The translations under genes and the position numbers were made by a program. The notes below the pieces were generated by a model that did no database searches, was not told where the DNA came from, and saw only the letters and a list, made by a program, of their open reading frames with translations. This document shows positions 63,902 through 64,000 of a stretch of 64,000 bases of DNA, in pieces (within the stretch, counting starts at the first letter, position 1; every line of letters begins with the position of its first letter). The DNA comes from Engelhardtia mirabilis (lineage in GTDB: Bacteria > Planctomycetota > UBA1135 > GCA-002686595), in the NCBI RefSeq assembly GCF_007748095.1, contig NZ_CP036287.1, forward strand, positions 5,642,001 through 5,706,000, given 5' to 3'.

Positions 63902-64000
63902 TCAGGTAGCGCGCGTGGGCGTGCGCGGACTGGTGGACTTGTCGGAGGACGTCGAGGCCTCGGTGCGGGGCTGCCGGGCGGCGCGCAGGTCGGGAGGGAG
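63902..64000 (-). CDS. C-terminal end of an unidentified protein (5' part outside window)
   Basis: The frame from the window edge to TGA at 63902 has strong GC-ending codon bias, supporting coding. The visible 32 residues are basic and Ser/Thr/Pro-rich (RQPRTEASTSSDKSTSPRT), a disordered tail. It ends 9 bases before the zinc-finger/TPR gene. Position suggests a sigma factor, but nothing in the sequence confirms it. Confidence 0.5.
   Translation of the reverse strand, partial: LPPDLRAARQPRTEASTSSDKSTSPRTPTRAT

Overview
The window is a 64 kb stretch of GC-rich bacterial chromosome. Coding density is high and strong GC bias at third codon positions separates real frames from many long shadow frames. 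FG-GAP/VCBS-repeat secreted proteins, multihaem cytochromes, a MamK-like actin, an orphan FliK-like/FlhB-like pair, a GIDE-LemA fusion, and many lipoproteins and secreted proteins of unknown function together suggest a Gram-negative, probably planctomycete-like organism. That placement is inference: no rRNA or tRNA gene lies in the window.

Layout. 0-3.6 kb: a cut response regulator and two tandem membrane-anchored SGNH hydrolase paralogs. 3.6-8.8 kb: two overlapping genes for secreted proteins of lower GC, flanked by long gene-poor DNA holding a hairpin and a decayed gene fragment. 8.8-13.5 kb: glyoxylate shunt genes aceB-aceA, divergent from an ScfR/RamB-type regulator. 13.7-16 kb: an FG-GAP protein and a lipoprotein. 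15.9-18 kb: a PMT-type GT-C glycosyltransferase whose TPR-like C-terminus is thrown out of frame at a heptanucleotide repeat. 18.5-25.3 kb: secreted hypothetical proteins around a two-subunit sodium:solute (acetate-type) symporter. 25.8-27.4 kb: a nitroreductase-methyltransferase-like fusion. 27.4-34.0 kb: a five-gene operon of tetra-, deca- and pentahaem cytochromes, a membrane protein and an outer-membrane barrel-like lipoprotein. 34.3-38.1 kb: GIDE-LemA protein and a hybrid histidine kinase. 38.1-39.5 kb: an IS630-type MITE abutting a complete IS630-family IS. 39.7-50.1 kb: FAD oxidoreductases, a NapH/NosR-like polyferredoxin, a porin, acyl-CoA ligase, an alkaline-phosphatase-superfamily lipoprotein, hemH and a TPMT-like methyltransferase. 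50-58 kb: an unknown protein, pdxA, a methyltransferase and a B12-binding radical SAM protein meeting at a 160-bp palindrome, a lipoprotein and the FliK/FlhB-like pair. 58.1-64 kb: MamK-like actin with a GGDEF-like protein, glpK, a secreted protein and a zinc-finger/TPR anti-sigma-like protein.

How the genes may work together. aceBA, the ScfR-type regulator and the symporter form an acetate/C2 assimilation theme. The cytochrome operon has the parts expected of an electron conduit across the envelope (about 19 haems plus a membrane subunit and a barrel), and is the strongest candidate for an undescribed system. A second redox group (FAD enzyme, polyferredoxin, porin) lies at 40.8-45.1 kb; hemH is nearby. 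Genome plasticity shows in the IS/MITE pair, the very long palindrome, the heptamer repeat and the low-GC island at 4.3-7.7 kb.
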